NCBI GenBank assembly: GCA_003151275.1
Contig: PLXC01000117.1
Location: 1-31,724, forward strand
Reading direction: 5' to 3'
Origin: Candidatus Melainabacteria bacterium
GTDB lineage: Bacteria > Cyanobacteriota > Vampirovibrionia > Obscuribacterales > Obscuribacteraceae
DNA: 31,724 bases
Of this stretch, positions 16,910 through 26,178 are shown one piece after another. The notes beneath the pieces are model-generated. The model did not search any database and was not told the origin of the DNA. It worked only from the letters and a program-made list of their open reading frames with translations. The first letter of the stretch is position 1. Every line of letters starts with the position of its first letter. The position numbers and the translations under genes were made by a program.

Positions 16910-18700
16910 ATGACCGGCATAGGATGGCTACAAATTTTACTGTTCTTGGTAATTCTCATTGCCTTGACAAAGCCCATTGGCACTTACATCAAGCGTGTTA
17001 TGGAAGTCGAGTCGACGTGGCTCGATAGAGTTCTGAAGCCCGTTGAAGAGTTGATATACAAACTAAGTGGTATCGATTCGAAAGCCGACATGCATTGGAC
17101 TAAGTATGCATTCTGCATGCTCACATTTTCGCTTCTCACATTGTTACTGACATATGGAGTCTTGAGATTACAAGGGATCCTTCCATTTAACCCAATGGGC
17201 TTCTCGACAGCACAGGCACCATCGTACGCAACCACTATGTCTCCGGATTTAGCATTCAACACGGCTGCTTCATTCACCACAAACACAAACTGGCAAGCGT
17301 ACAGCGGCGAAAACACAATGTCCTATCTTTCACAGATGTTGGGACTTGCGTTCCATAACTGGGTGTCGGCTGCGGCGGGAATAGCCGTCGCTATGGCAAT
17401 GATTCGTGGCTTCTCAAGATACTCAGCGTCAGGGATTGGAAATTTCTGGAGTGATTTGGTTCGCTCAACCCTGTACATTTTGCTCCCGCTCAGTCTCGTA
17501 GCCGCTCTATTTATGGTGTCCCAAGGTGTAGTGCAGAACTTAAATCCTTACACAATGGCAACCACAATAGAAGGTGCGCAGCAGATCATTCCTCAAGGTC
17601 CCATAGCATCCCAAGAATGCATAAAAATGCTCGGCACCAATGGTGGTGGCTTTCTGAACGCCAACAGCGCTCATCCATTTGAGAATCCAACACCTCTATG
17701 CAATTTTGTGCAGATTCTTCTCATTTTCATCATTCCTGCAGGTTTGGCATACACCTTTGGATTGATGGTTAAGGACACAAGACAAGGATGGTCGGTCTTT
17801 ACCACAATGGCAATTCTTTTTATTGTCGGAGTTGTCACCTGCTATGGCTTTGAGGCGGCGGGTAATCCCAACATAAAAGCATTGGGCGTTGAAACATCGA
17901 CAACACAACTCGGTGATCTAGGTGGAAACATGGAGGGAAAAGAAGTGCGTTTTGGTCTGGCCAATTCAGCACTCTTTGCCGTCATAACAACTGATGCGAG
18001 TTGCGGCGCGGTCAATTCGATGCATGACAGCTTCACTCCGCTTGGTGGCTTGGTACCACTTCTCAATATGCAGTTAGGCGAATTGATTTTTGGAGGTGTG
18101 GGAGCAGGGCTTTACGGCATGCTCATTTTCGCAATTCTCACGGTCTTTATCGCAGGGTTGATGGTGGGCAGAACGCCCGAATACGTAGGCAAAAAAATAG
18201 AAAAGAAAGAAGTAAAAATGGCGATGCTTTATGTTCTAGCTGCCGCATTCTCTATTCTTGGTTTCACCGCGCTTGGTGCGGTTCTTAACATGCCGGCTGG
18301 GAGTTTTTGGAACTCCCCGGGAGCGACTTTTAATAATGTGAATAATAGTGGACCGCACGGGTTCTCCGAAATCTTCTACGCGTTTAGTTCTGCCACCGGT
18401 AACAATGGCTCTGCCTTCGCCGGCATAAATGTAAACACCCCCTTCTACAACACAACTCTTGCATTGGCTATGCTGATGGGTCGATTCATAATGCAGGTAC
18501 CGGTGCTCGCTATTGCCGGGTCGCTGTGCACAAAAAAATATATACCTAAGACAAGCGGAACATTTCCGACAGATGGATATGTATTTGTAATTTTATTGAT
18601 CAGCGTGATTATTATTGTTGGAGCGCTGACGTTCTTTCCCGGATTGACGCTAGGGCCAATTGTTGAGCACTTTCTAATGCATGCCGGCAGGTTGTATTAG
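16910..18700 (+). CDS. kdpA: KdpA, K+-binding and translocating subunit
   Basis: 596 residues, slightly longer than the E. coli protein, with about ten membrane helices. All four selectivity-filter loops can be found: NTAASFTTNTNWQAYSGE, TNGGGFLNANSAHPFENPTP (Thr243 onward), ANSALFAVITTDASCGAVNS and AFSSATGNNGSAFAG. The N-terminus shows the typical LTKPIGTYIKRVM. KdpA belongs to the superfamily of K+ transporters and takes K+ from outside for the ATP-driven KdpB. First large gene of the operon; intact with no missing motif. Confidence 0.97.
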   Translation: MTGIGWLQILLFLVILIALTKPIGTYIKRVMEVESTWLDRVLKPVEELIYKLSGIDSKADMHWTKYAFCMLTFSLLTLLLTYGVLRLQGILPFNPMGFSTAQAPSYATTMSPDLAFNTAASFTTNTNWQAYSGENTMSYLSQMLGLAFHNWVSAAAGIAVAMAMIRGFSRYSASGIGNFWSDLVRSTLYILLPLSLVAALFMVSQGVVQNLNPYTMATTIEGAQQIIPQGPIASQECIKMLGTNGGGFLNANSAHPFENPTPLCNFVQILLIFIIPAGLAYTFGLMVKDTRQGWSVFTTMAILFIVGVVTCYGFEAAGNPNIKALGVETSTTQLGDLGGNMEGKEVRFGLANSALFAVITTDASCGAVNSMHDSFTPLGGLVPLLNMQLGELIFGGVGAGLYGMLIFAILTVFIAGLMVGRTPEYVGKKIEKKEVKMAMLYVLAAAFSILGFTALGAVLNMPAGSFWNSPGATFNNVNNSGPHGFSEIFYAFSSATGNNGSAFAGINVNTPFYNTTLALAMLMGRFIMQVPVLAIAGSLCTKKYIPKTSGTFPTDGYVFVILLISVIIIVGALTFFPGLTLGPIVEHFLMHAGRLY

Positions 18701-18715
18701 CAAACGGAGATGCAC

Positions 18716-20827
18716 GTGGAAACTGAAATCATTCCTAAAAAGAAAGCGCGACCACTTTTCGATCCTCCGATCGTAACCCGGGCAGCTAGAGATTCATTTA
18801 TAAAGTTGAATCCAGTAAAACTGGCCAAAAACCCTGTCATGTTCGTGGTTGGTGCCGGCTGCGTAGTGACGACAATTTTGTGGTTGCGCAACTTAGCAAG
18901 TGGTTCAACTTCAGCCCCAACGCTGCTCTTCCAGGGACAAATCACTCTCTGGCTATGGTTCACGGTACTGTTCTCTAATTTTGCCGAAGCAATGGCGGAA
19001 GGAAGGGGCAAGGCTCAAGCAGATGCACTGCGCCGCGGGCGAAAAGAAGCAGTGGCAAGGCGACTGCTCAGTGGTGGTGCTGAGGAGATGGTGGCAGCTA
19101 CATTGCTCAAAAAGAACGACATCGTCTTCGTCAAGGCTGGAGAGATCATTCCCAGTGACGGAGAGATTATCGAGGGAATTGCCACCGTAAACGAAAGCGC
19201 GATCACCGGCGAATCAGCTCCCGTGATCCGAGAAAGTGGCGGAGATCGAAGCGCTGTTACCGGAGGCACCACTGTCTTATCAGACTGGTTGAAGATAAGG
19301 ATATCTGTCGATCCAGGAGAGACGTTTATGGACCGCATGATCGCCCTAGTCGAAGGCGCACAAAGACAAAAGACACCAAATGAAATCGCCTTGGATATTT
19401 TGCTCGCCGGTTTGACGATTGTGTTTGTCATAGCGGTGGTAACACTTCTGCCATACGCCACTTATGCGGTAAGAGCAGGCGGCTCAGGTCAGGCACCAGA
19501 TGTATTTTCGCTTGTCTCTCTGCTCGTTTGCCTGATTCCGACAACTATTGGCGGACTATTGTCCGCCATAGGAATCGCCGGTATGGATCGTGTTCTACAG
19601 CACAACGTCCTTGCCATGAGCGGCAAGGCAGTTGAGGCTGCCGGCGACGTTGACACCTTGCTTCTCGACAAAACCGGCACCATTACACTGGGCAATCGGC
19701 AAGCAGTCGAGTTCATTCCCGCACCAAATGTAACACCGCAAGAGCTGGCTGATGCCGCCCAGATGTCCTCATTATCAGACGAAACTCCCGAAGGTCGATC
19801 GATCGTAGTCTTAGCAAAGAGCTTTGGATTAAGGGAGCGAGAGCTTTCTAACAAGGATGCTGAATTTATTCCGTTCTCAGCAAACACGCGCATGAGCGGC
19901 GTCAATATCAATGGCATTCAAATACGCAAAGGGGCGGCCGAGGCTATCTATAAATATGTAAAGGAAGCTGGACTGCTGGTGCCGGTAGAAATTGAAAAGG
20001 AAGTGACGCGCATCGCCCAATTAGGCGGTACACCACTGGCAGTGGCCGACAACACCCGTGGTGCACTCGGTGTGATCTATCTCAAAGATGTAGTCAAAGG
20101 TGGCATGAAGGAACGATTCATGCAGCTGCACTCTATGGGCATACGCACAATCATGATCACCGGTGATAACCCACTGACAGCAGCGGCGATCGCAACTGAA
20201 GCGGGTGTGGATGATTTTCTGGCCGAAGCAACGCCTGAGTTGAAAATGCAATTGATTCAGAAGGAACAGGCAGGCGGCAGATTGGTGGCAATGACAGGAG
20301 ACGGCACTAACGATGCGCCGGCACTCGCCGCAGCCGATGTTGGAGTGGCGATGAACTCAGGCACTCAGGCCGCTAAAGAAGCGGGCAACATGATCGATTT
20401 AGATTCAAACCCGACCAAGTTGATCGAAATTGTTGAAATCGGCAAACAGCTCCTGATGACCCGTGGTGCTCTGACGACCTTCTCGATTGCCAATGACGTC
20501 GCCAAATATTTCGCCATTCTGCCAGCTGTATTTGGCACACTTTACGCAGCCAGTGCGCTCTCGCACGGGCCGCTCTGGATCCTCAACATTATGAGATTAC
20601 ACTCGCCAGAGTCGGCAATTTTGAGCGCGGTAATCTTCAATGCATTGATCATTGTTTGCCTCATACCGCTCGCTCTGCGCGGCGTCCCCTATCGACCTAT
20701 GAGTGCTGCCGCACTACTGCAGCGGAATTTCCTTCTCTATGGATTGGGAGGCGTAATCGTTCCATTCCCTGGAATCTGGATGATCGACAATCTTATCGTT
20801 GCCCTTCATCTCGCGCCAATCAGTTAG
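18716..20827 (+). CDS. kdpB: KdpB, P-type ATPase subunit
   Basis: 703 residues with all P-type landmarks: actuator loop TGES (164-167), phosphorylation motif [10 protein letters not shown] (Asp318), the nucleotide-binding domain, and the hinge [20 protein letters not shown]. The serine of TGES, the site of inhibitory phosphorylation in E. coli KdpB (Ser162), is conserved. An ATG at 18710 directly abuts GGAG with no spacer. GTG at 18716, six bases after GGAG, is the better start and loses only two residues. It follows kdpA by 15 bases. A 14-base tandem duplication spans its stop codon. Confidence 0.96.
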   Translation: METEIIPKKKARPLFDPPIVTRAARDSFIKLNPVKLAKNPVMFVVGAGCVVTTILWLRNLASGSTSAPTLLFQGQITLWLWFTVLFSNFAEAMAEGRGKAQADALRRGRKEAVARRLLSGGAEEMVAATLLKKNDIVFVKAGEIIPSDGEIIEGIATVNESAITGESAPVIRESGGDRSAVTGGTTVLSDWLKIRISVDPGETFMDRMIALVEGAQRQKTPNEIALDILLAGLTIVFVIAVVTLLPYATYAVRAGGSGQAPDVFSLVSLLVCLIPTTIGGLLSAIGIAGMDRVLQHNVLAMSGKAVEAAGDVDTLLLDKTGTITLGNRQAVEFIPAPNVTPQELADAAQMSSLSDETPEGRSIVVLAKSFGLRERELSNKDAEFIPFSANTRMSGVNINGIQIRKGAAEAIYKYVKEAGLLVPVEIEKEVTRIAQLGGTPLAVADNTRGALGVIYLKDVVKGGMKERFMQLHSMGIRTIMITGDNPLTAAAIATEAGVDDFLAEATPELKMQLIQKEQAGGRLVAMTGDGTNDAPALAAADVGVAMNSGTQAAKEAGNMIDLDSNPTKLIEIVEIGKQLLMTRGALTTFSIANDVAKYFAILPAVFGTLYAASALSHGPLWILNIMRLHSPESAILSAVIFNALIIVCLIPLALRGVPYRPMSAAALLQRNFLLYGLGGVIVPFPGIWMIDNLIVALHLAPIS

Positions 20828-20848
20828 GTTCAAGCAGTTAGGTTCAAT
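20821..20848 (+). repeat. 14-base tandem duplication across the kdpB stop
   Basis: CAGTTAGGTTCAAG (20821-20834) is followed at once by CAGTTAGGTTCAAT (20835-20848), identical at 13 of 14 positions. The first unit contains the kdpB TAG. It looks like a replication-slippage duplication in the kdpB-kdpC spacer. Confidence 0.7.
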
Positions 20849-20876
20849 AATCTAAGTCAATCTAGTCAGGACAAAT

Positions 20877-21497
20877 ATGCTAAAAGAAGTACTACCAGCC
20901 TTGAGAATGACAATCATCTTAGCCCTTTTGACAGGGCTAGCATTCCCTCTTTTCATTACGGCCGTATCTCAGCTAATGTTCGCTGAACAAGCCAATGGCT
21001 CTCTGGTGCGGTCTGCCAATGGAAAAGTAATAGGCTCAAGACTGCTGGCGCAACGCTTCGAGTCTGCTAAATACTTTCACCCACGCCCTTCCGCAGCCGG
21101 CGCAGGTTATGCAGGGGAGGCTTCTGGTGGTACCAATTTGGGACCGACATCTTCCAAATTAATCATGGGAATCCCAGACGACCCAGCTACAAAGGCCGAT
21201 GAATCCTTTGCAGGCATAAAGCAACTTGCCGAGTCCTATCGTAAAGAAAATGACTTGCCAGTCAATGCGCCAGTACCCGTTGATGCTGTGACTCGCTCCG
21301 CTTCAGGGCTGGATCCAGACATATCCGAGAGCAATGCGCTGCTACAAGTGGCGAGAGTCGCAAAAGCTCGGAATTTGAGCGCGGAAAATGTGACAAACAT
21401 GGTACATAAATCTAAAATGGAACGCGAATTAGGAATTCTCGGCGAGCCTCGAATAAATGTACTCTTGCTCAACCTGGCGTTGGATAATAATAAGTAG
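20877..21497 (+). CDS. kdpC: KdpC, accessory subunit of the K+ pump
   Basis: 206 residues. A single N-terminal membrane anchor (MTIILALLTGLAFPLFITAV) is followed by the periplasmic domain with family motifs VIGSRLLAQRF, YFHPRPSAAG, SGGTNLGPTS, VPVDAVTRSASGLDPDIS and LNLALD at the end. The sequence around SGLDP-IS is the strongest KdpC signature. AGGAC lies about seven bases upstream. KdpC is thought to stabilise the complex and raise K+ or ATP affinity. Normal length, no defect. Confidence 0.95.
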   Translation: MLKEVLPALRMTIILALLTGLAFPLFITAVSQLMFAEQANGSLVRSANGKVIGSRLLAQRFESAKYFHPRPSAAGAGYAGEASGGTNLGPTSSKLIMGIPDDPATKADESFAGIKQLAESYRKENDLPVNAPVPVDAVTRSASGLDPDISESNALLQVARVAKARNLSAENVTNMVHKSKMERELGILGEPRINVLLLNLALDNNK

Positions 21498-21555
21498 AGC
21501 AACGCTATGCATTGACTACCCTCCAACAAATGAAACCCCGATGCACTGAAAACTT

Positions 21556-23553
21556 ATGAGCGACGGTCGACCTACTCCAGAAGAATTTTTGGAACGTCTC
21601 AAAGAAGAAGAATCGAGTCTCCTTTCTGGAAAGCTCAAAATTTTTCTGGGCATGGCACCTGGTGTCGGCAAGACCTATACGATGCTTGAATCTGCACAAA
21701 AGCTGCTTCGGGACGGAGTGGATGTTGTCGCTGGCTGCGTAGTCACGCATAGCAGGAAAGAAACGGAACAGTTACTGGACGGCATTGAACTCATTCCCTA
21801 CAAACAGATCTCATACAAAGGGACGACCCTGCCAGAGTTCGATTTAGATGCGGTGCTCGCTCGTAAACCGCGGGTGGTGCTTGTCGATGAGCTTGCCCAC
21901 ACAAATATTCAAGGTTCGCGACATGACAAAAGATGGCAAGACGTTGAAGAATTGCTCAACGCGGGAATCGATGTCTACACCACTCTAAATATTCAGCACG
22001 TGGAAAGCGCTAACGATATCGTTGCGCAAATAACCAATGTGCAGGTTAGAGAAACCGTTCCCGATTCCATGCTCGAACGAGCCAATGAAATCGAACTCGT
22101 AGACTTGACGCCGGACGAACTGATCGACCGGTTAAAAGAGGGAAAGGTCTACGTTCCTGAACAGAGTGACAGAGCACTGGAGAACTTCTTTCGTAAGGGT
22201 AATCTAATTGCCCTTAGAGAATTGGCACTACGGGCCACCGCGGACCGTGTCGATGTGCAGATGCAAAAATACAGGCGCGATGAATTCATTACAGAAATTT
22301 GGCCAGCCTCAGAGCGAATACTTGTGTGCGTTGGACCCCATCCTCTATCGGCACGGCTGGTGCGAGCAACAAAGAGAATGGCGACAGGCTTGCACGCAGA
22401 ATGGACAGCGGCTTATGTGGAGACAGCTCGAACGGCGCGTTTCTCTCAAAAGGATCGCGACAGAATCATGCGCACTCTCAGGTTAGCAGAAAGACTTGGC
22501 GCGGAAACTACTATTCTCACGGGTGAAAAAACAAGCGAAGAATTAGTCTCATATGCGCGCAAGCGAAATATAACGAAAATTGTAATCGGCAAGCCTGCAA
22601 AACCACGCTGGAGAGAGATTCTTTTCGGTTCAGTTGTCGATGACCTAATTCGCAAGAGCGGCAATATAGATGTGTACGTGATCACGGGTGATACCACAAA
22701 CACTGAGCCACTAGCCAAAGACATTAGTCCTGAAACTGTGAATTTCATGCATTACATCTACGCGATCATGACTGTCGCTTTGGCCGGCTGTGTTGCAAAA
22801 TTTGTATTCCATAGATTAGCCCAAGAGAATTTGATTATGTTCTTTTTGCTTGCCGTTGTGGTCACAGCACTCAAGTTAGGAAAGGGTCCGTCAATTCTCT
22901 GTGCCATTCTTAGCGTCGCCGTCTACGATTTCCTTTTCGTACCACCGTACTTTTCATTTGCCGTTTCGGATACTCAATACCTGATTACTTTCGCAGTCAT
23001 GCTAATAATTGGGCTAACTCTTAGCACTCTGACAACGACAATAAAGAGACAAGCAGAATTATCCCGTAAGCGAGAGCGACACACTGCGACACTATATGCG
23101 ATGACTCGCGAACTAGCTTCGGCAAGAGGCAAGGAGAATGTCGCTCGAATTTCCGTGCGCCATATTTGCGAAGTATTTGGTTGTCAGTCCACGGTGGTGC
23201 TCGCCGATGAGCAAGGCGAAACTGCGCCAGTTCAAGGAATCGAGACTGCCTATGAACTTGATCCTAAAGAGTTAGGGGTCGCTCAATGGGTGTTCATGAA
23301 CAAGCAGGTGGCAGGAGTTGGCACATCAACCTTGCCTGGGGCAAAAGCCCTCTACCTGCCACTTTCTGGCTCCAAAGGAGTGATTGGAGTAATTGGTATC
23401 TTGCCTTCGAGGCGTGAACGGATGTTCGATCCAGACGAAATGCACCTGCTCGAAACCTTCGTAAACCAAATGGCTCTCGCTGTAGAACGGGCTTGGTTAG
23501 GCGATCAGGCAGCTGAACGATTAAATTCTAGTACGTCGCTTTCACCAATTTAG
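21556..23553 (+). CDS. kdpD: KdpD sensor without histidine kinase module
   Basis: 665 residues against about 900 for full KdpD. In order: the KdpD domain (about 22-231) with Walker A GMAPGVGKT (32-40) and VDELAHTNIQGSRHDKRWQD; a USP domain (about 250-372); DUF4118 with four membrane helices (about 395-505); and a GAF-like domain (about 520-655). The frame then ends after a short Ser-rich tail. No H box or ATPase domain follows in any frame. The KdpD-like kinase beside kdpE carries those parts. In the USP domain, residues 260-262 are GPH where the S. aureus c-di-AMP motif SxS-X20-FTAxY has serines; the second half reads WTAAY. It may act as an input subunit for the separate kinase. Confidence 0.88.
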   Translation: MSDGRPTPEEFLERLKEEESSLLSGKLKIFLGMAPGVGKTYTMLESAQKLLRDGVDVVAGCVVTHSRKETEQLLDGIELIPYKQISYKGTTLPEFDLDAVLARKPRVVLVDELAHTNIQGSRHDKRWQDVEELLNAGIDVYTTLNIQHVESANDIVAQITNVQVRETVPDSMLERANEIELVDLTPDELIDRLKEGKVYVPEQSDRALENFFRKGNLIALRELALRATADRVDVQMQKYRRDEFITEIWPASERILVCVGPHPLSARLVRATKRMATGLHAEWTAAYVETARTARFSQKDRDRIMRTLRLAERLGAETTILTGEKTSEELVSYARKRNITKIVIGKPAKPRWREILFGSVVDDLIRKSGNIDVYVITGDTTNTEPLAKDISPETVNFMHYIYAIMTVALAGCVAKFVFHRLAQENLIMFFLLAVVVTALKLGKGPSILCAILSVAVYDFLFVPPYFSFAVSDTQYLITFAVMLIIGLTLSTLTTTIKRQAELSRKRERHTATLYAMTRELASARGKENVARISVRHICEVFGCQSTVVLADEQGETAPVQGIETAYELDPKELGVAQWVFMNKQVAGVGTSTLPGAKALYLPLSGSKGVIGVIGILPSRRERMFDPDEMHLLETFVNQMALAVERAWLGDQAAERLNSSTSLSPI

Positions 23554-23855
23554 CTCCCAACAACAACATCAACAACAACATCATCCGTTAGTAGACGATC
23601 TTAGATTATGCCGATATTTCGATTCAGAGCCAGAAGACTGCTATGTGAACCATAGATAAGAGTCAGCGAAAAAGACGAATCAATGCCGGCAAGTATGGAC
23701 GACGGATGGCGGCGCTCCCAGCCATTCTAATCGAAACCTTAAACAGGTCTGAAACAGACAGAATGTTGACCTTCGACAAACAAAATTGTCGCGCCTTTGA
23801 CGACTCTAGAGCTATACCATAAATGTCAGCTGGAGACAAAGGTTTAGGTATACAC
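23554..23855. other. Intergenic region between kdpD and aspartokinase gene
   Basis: 302 bases with no convincing gene. Two exact tandem copies of CAACAACAACAT (23558-23581) follow the kdpD stop. No kinase-like remnant is visible, so kdpD was not recently truncated by a point mutation here. No strong terminator is seen. Confidence 0.5.
23558..23581 (+). repeat. Two tandem copies of CAACAACAACAT
   Basis: Exact 12-base units immediately after the kdpD stop codon, followed by CATC. A simple-sequence repeat with no obvious function. An unstructured C/A run of this kind can be a Rho loading site. Confidence 0.6.
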
Positions 23856-25106
23856 ATGAAGAGCATAGTCATAAAGTTTGGTGGCACCTCGGTAATGGAT
23901 ACGAATAGAATTCAACGAGCTGCTGAGATAGTCAGGGGCATCGCGGCACAGGGTTATCAGGTAGTCACAGTCGTATCCGCAATGGGTCATACAACCGATC
24001 ATCTTCTAGGATTGGCCCAGGCGCTTAAACCAACGCCCGATGCTCGTGAAATTGACGCACTCTTATCCACTGGCGAACAAATCTCCGCCTCGCTTATGAC
24101 CATAGCGATTCAAGCAATGGGACTTCGAGCCAAGTCATTTACAGGAGCCGCAGCCGGAATAACCACCAATAGCAATTTTGGTGCAGCCGGAATAGAGCAC
24201 ATCGAGGCGATTACCTTGCAGAAACACCTCAACCAAGGATTCATTCCAGTGGTGGCTGGATTCCAGGGCATAGATCGCAATGGCGATATTACGACCTTAG
24301 GAAGAGCGGGATCAGACGCAACAGCAATTGCTTTGGCAGCTGCATTGAAAGCTGAGCGTTGTGACATCTACACAGACGTAGAAGGCGTTTACAGTGTTGA
24401 CCCAAGGATGTTCAAACAAGCTTACAAGCTGGATTCTATTAGCTACAAAGATATGTTCGCAATGGCAAAATGCGGGGCAAAGGTTTTGCAACCATGCTCA
24501 GTCGAAATTGCGATGATGAGTAAAATACCTGTTCGTGTTCGTTCTACATTCAATCCAGATGACGAAGGAACGCTAGTCACCGAGGAGGCGGAGCAAGTCA
24601 ACTCGTTCACTGGTATCGCTGTAGACAAAACGAAGTGTTGCCTAAAGATCGTTTTAAATCAGCCGGCGACATCAGAACGAAGTATCCAACGAGCTTTTAG
24701 ACATGAGCGCCATACGCTAAAGAACTCCATTTGCGGCATCCTATCTAAAGCTGGAATTGAAATCGAATTCGGCAGATCCATTCACCACAGCGCTTGCGAG
24801 GTCTCGTTTAGCCTATCTCAAAGTGATTTAGAACAAGCGCTCAAGCTGATACACAACGCCAAAAAGACGAGCGAATACAAAGCGGTTATGGTAGAAACGA
24901 ATCTAGTAAAACTGTCCATTATCGGCGCCCAACTATCGTCTTCGTACGAAGTCGGGATCATGCTTTCCTTAACCAAAGCAGGAATTCCAATTTCGCTGGT
25001 ATCAACTCACAACACACTACTTTCCGTAATGATTCCCGCTGAAGCAGCTGAGCAAGCGGTCGCATTAACCCACGAGAACTACTGCCCACTGCAGCTAGCC
25101 TGTTGA
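23856..25106 (+). CDS. Aspartate kinase, divergent monofunctional type
   Basis: 416 residues. The kinase domain has KFGGTS (7-12), VVSAMGHTTD, LLSTGEQIS, VAGFQGID, GDITTLGRAGSD and YTDVEGVYSVDPR. Two ACT-like regions follow (about 260-410). It would make aspartyl phosphate, the first step to Lys, Thr, Met and diaminopimelate. Several normally invariant positions differ: GHTTD for GDTTD, GRAGSD for GRGGSD, QPCS for HPRS, and STHNTLLS for the TSEI-like ACT effector motif. It may therefore be a specialised paralog with altered feedback or activity. ATG 23856 has AGG seven bases before it; an upstream in-frame ATG (23823) has none. A terminator follows. Confidence 0.85.
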   Translation: MKSIVIKFGGTSVMDTNRIQRAAEIVRGIAAQGYQVVTVVSAMGHTTDHLLGLAQALKPTPDAREIDALLSTGEQISASLMTIAIQAMGLRAKSFTGAAAGITTNSNFGAAGIEHIEAITLQKHLNQGFIPVVAGFQGIDRNGDITTLGRAGSDATAIALAAALKAERCDIYTDVEGVYSVDPRMFKQAYKLDSISYKDMFAMAKCGAKVLQPCSVEIAMMSKIPVRVRSTFNPDDEGTLVTEEAEQVNSFTGIAVDKTKCCLKIVLNQPATSERSIQRAFRHERHTLKNSICGILSKAGIEIEFGRSIHHSACEVSFSLSQSDLEQALKLIHNAKKTSEYKAVMVETNLVKLSIIGAQLSSSYEVGIMLSLTKAGIPISLVSTHNTLLSVMIPAEAAEQAVALTHENYCPLQLAC

Positions 25107-25132
25107 CGATAATAAATGTTTTGTGAAATCTA

Positions 25133-25152
25133 ACGGTTGCGAACCGTATTTT
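25133..25152 (+). terminator. Short intrinsic terminator after the aspartokinase gene
   Basis: A 6-bp perfect stem ACGGTT/AACCGT with a three-base loop (GCG) is followed by ATTTT, 27 bases after the stop codon. The T-run is short, so termination may be partial. Confidence 0.5.
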
Positions 25153-25238
25153 GGAACCTTAGTGGATAGGATACGACTTAGAGGGTGTCACTCAGATAAG
25201 ACAGTATCAGTTTCGATACCACTAAAGCGAGGAAGACA

Positions 25239-25451
25239 ATGTTGTTAGATTCTACTTTTGTAAACAAGCAAGCTCCAATCAGCGTCTGGCTGATAGCAGT
25301 AGAGCCAGTTGCTGATGATCTACCCGAAGAACCAAATGCCATCGCAAGAGCACGGGCTCGCCGCTTGAGACGCATGCAATCTCAAAACTTTATTCAACGG
25401 GCAGCTTTTGAAGTTGTTCAGCTCTTCACGGGACACAGCCAAGTCGCATAA
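25239..25451 (+). CDS. Small soluble hypothetical protein (70 aa)
   Basis: Start ATG with GAGGAAG about six bases upstream, a strong ribosome-binding site. The product has an N-terminal hydrophobic strand (ISVWLIAVEPVADDLPEEP) followed by a very basic helix (AIARARARRLRRMQSQ) and an amphipathic end. It could bind nucleic acid, but nothing specific is recognised. A strong hairpin lies 43 bases after its stop. Confidence 0.55.
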   Translation: MLLDSTFVNKQAPISVWLIAVEPVADDLPEEPNAIARARARRLRRMQSQNFIQRAAFEVVQLFTGHSQVA

Positions 25452-25493
25452 TTCAAAGACTAAACACACGAACGAACAACCAACGAACAACAA

Positions 25494-25519
25494 GACTGCA
25501 CGAGAGAACTCGTGCAGTC
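25494..25519. terminator. Strong hairpin after the 70-aa gene
   Basis: An 11-bp perfect stem GACTGCACGAG/CTCGTGCAGTC with the tetraloop AGAA. No T-run follows on the plus strand. On the minus strand it is followed by a T/G-rich run. It is the first of three inverted repeats within 109 bases. Confidence 0.6.
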
Positions 25520-25550
25520 GTCCCATTGAGCTCTCGTTAGCTTGAACTCC

Positions 25551-25602
25551 TCTTGTGACAAGAAACAAATGGTGGTCACGCTGGGGATGCGACCACCATT
25601 TG
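25551..25602. terminator. Two further inverted repeats between converging small genes
   Basis: TCTTGT-G-ACAAGA (25551-25563) is followed by a 12-bp perfect stem CAAATGGTGGTC/GACCACCATTTG (25566-25577 and 25591-25602) with a 13-base loop. On the minus strand the larger stem is followed by TTTCTTGT, so it could terminate transcripts from the gene at 25854. The density of structure also allows a small structured RNA. Confidence 0.5.
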
Positions 25603-25671
25603 CCTGATTGAAAACTTCATCTGTTTGACAGCGGCTTCCGGTCAGCTCTCACAATGATCACCGATCCTAAA

Positions 25672-25854
25672 CTATGGACCAGCTAGTGGATCGAACATTT
25701 TTCTAGGCAGACTGCCGCTCGATTTACCTACATCGAACTTTCTATCGTTCTGTTTTGGATTTGAACCAGACTGCACCGCTTTCAGTTTCCTCGATGATGA
25801 CCCAACCTGAACGTATTTAGTTTTCGACTTGGACTGTTTGAGAAGTTTATTCAT
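25672..25854 (-). CDS. Small, very basic hypothetical protein (60 aa)
   Basis: MNKLLKQSKSKTKYVQVGSS and onward: rich in Lys and Ser, probably disordered, ending in PRKMFDPLAGP. The frame can be extended upstream to a TTG at 25929, but that has no ribosome-binding site. ATG 25854 has AAGGA seven bases upstream and is preferred. No family recognised; a nucleic-acid-binding or disordered peptide is possible. Confidence 0.42.
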   Translation of the reverse strand: MNKLLKQSKSKTKYVQVGSSSRKLKAVQSGSNPKQNDRKFDVGKSSGSLPRKMFDPLAGP

Positions 25855-26027
25855 TGGAATTTCCTTGATCTCCGCTGACAATTTAGTTATATCTCCAACC
25901 TCGTCATCCTCGCGACAATTTTCATTCAATCAAGTCAAGATTATGTACAGATCTCAGAGGACCACTTCGCCGCCTCTGTTAGCACCACATTGGATGCGTG
26001 TGAACCGACTGAATAATTGCAACCAAA

Positions 26028-26174
26028 TTAAGAGAGATGCAACACTCTTGCGATAAGCATGCACAATAAAGCGACACATAAAAGAACAGCTAAGCAAAAT
26101 AAAGGCTGCTGCCCGGCTTTACGATGTTCGGTCACCTTCACGGTCTCTAAGTAAATTTCGGCCAGAAAATTCAT
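26028..26174 (-). CDS. 48-aa membrane peptide downstream of the response regulator
   Basis: The ATG at 26174 comes four bases after the stop codon of the response regulator gene (TAG TCTT ATG). The peptide has a charged N-terminal half (MNFLAEIYLETVKVTEHRKA) and one strong membrane helix (LFCLAVLLCVALLCMLIARV). No ribosome-binding site of its own is visible, so translation would depend on coupling. This supports a functional link with the response regulator. No family recognised. Confidence 0.5.
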   Translation of the reverse strand: MNFLAEIYLETVKVTEHRKAGQQPLFCLAVLLCVALLCMLIARVLHLS

Positions 26175-26178
26175 AAGA

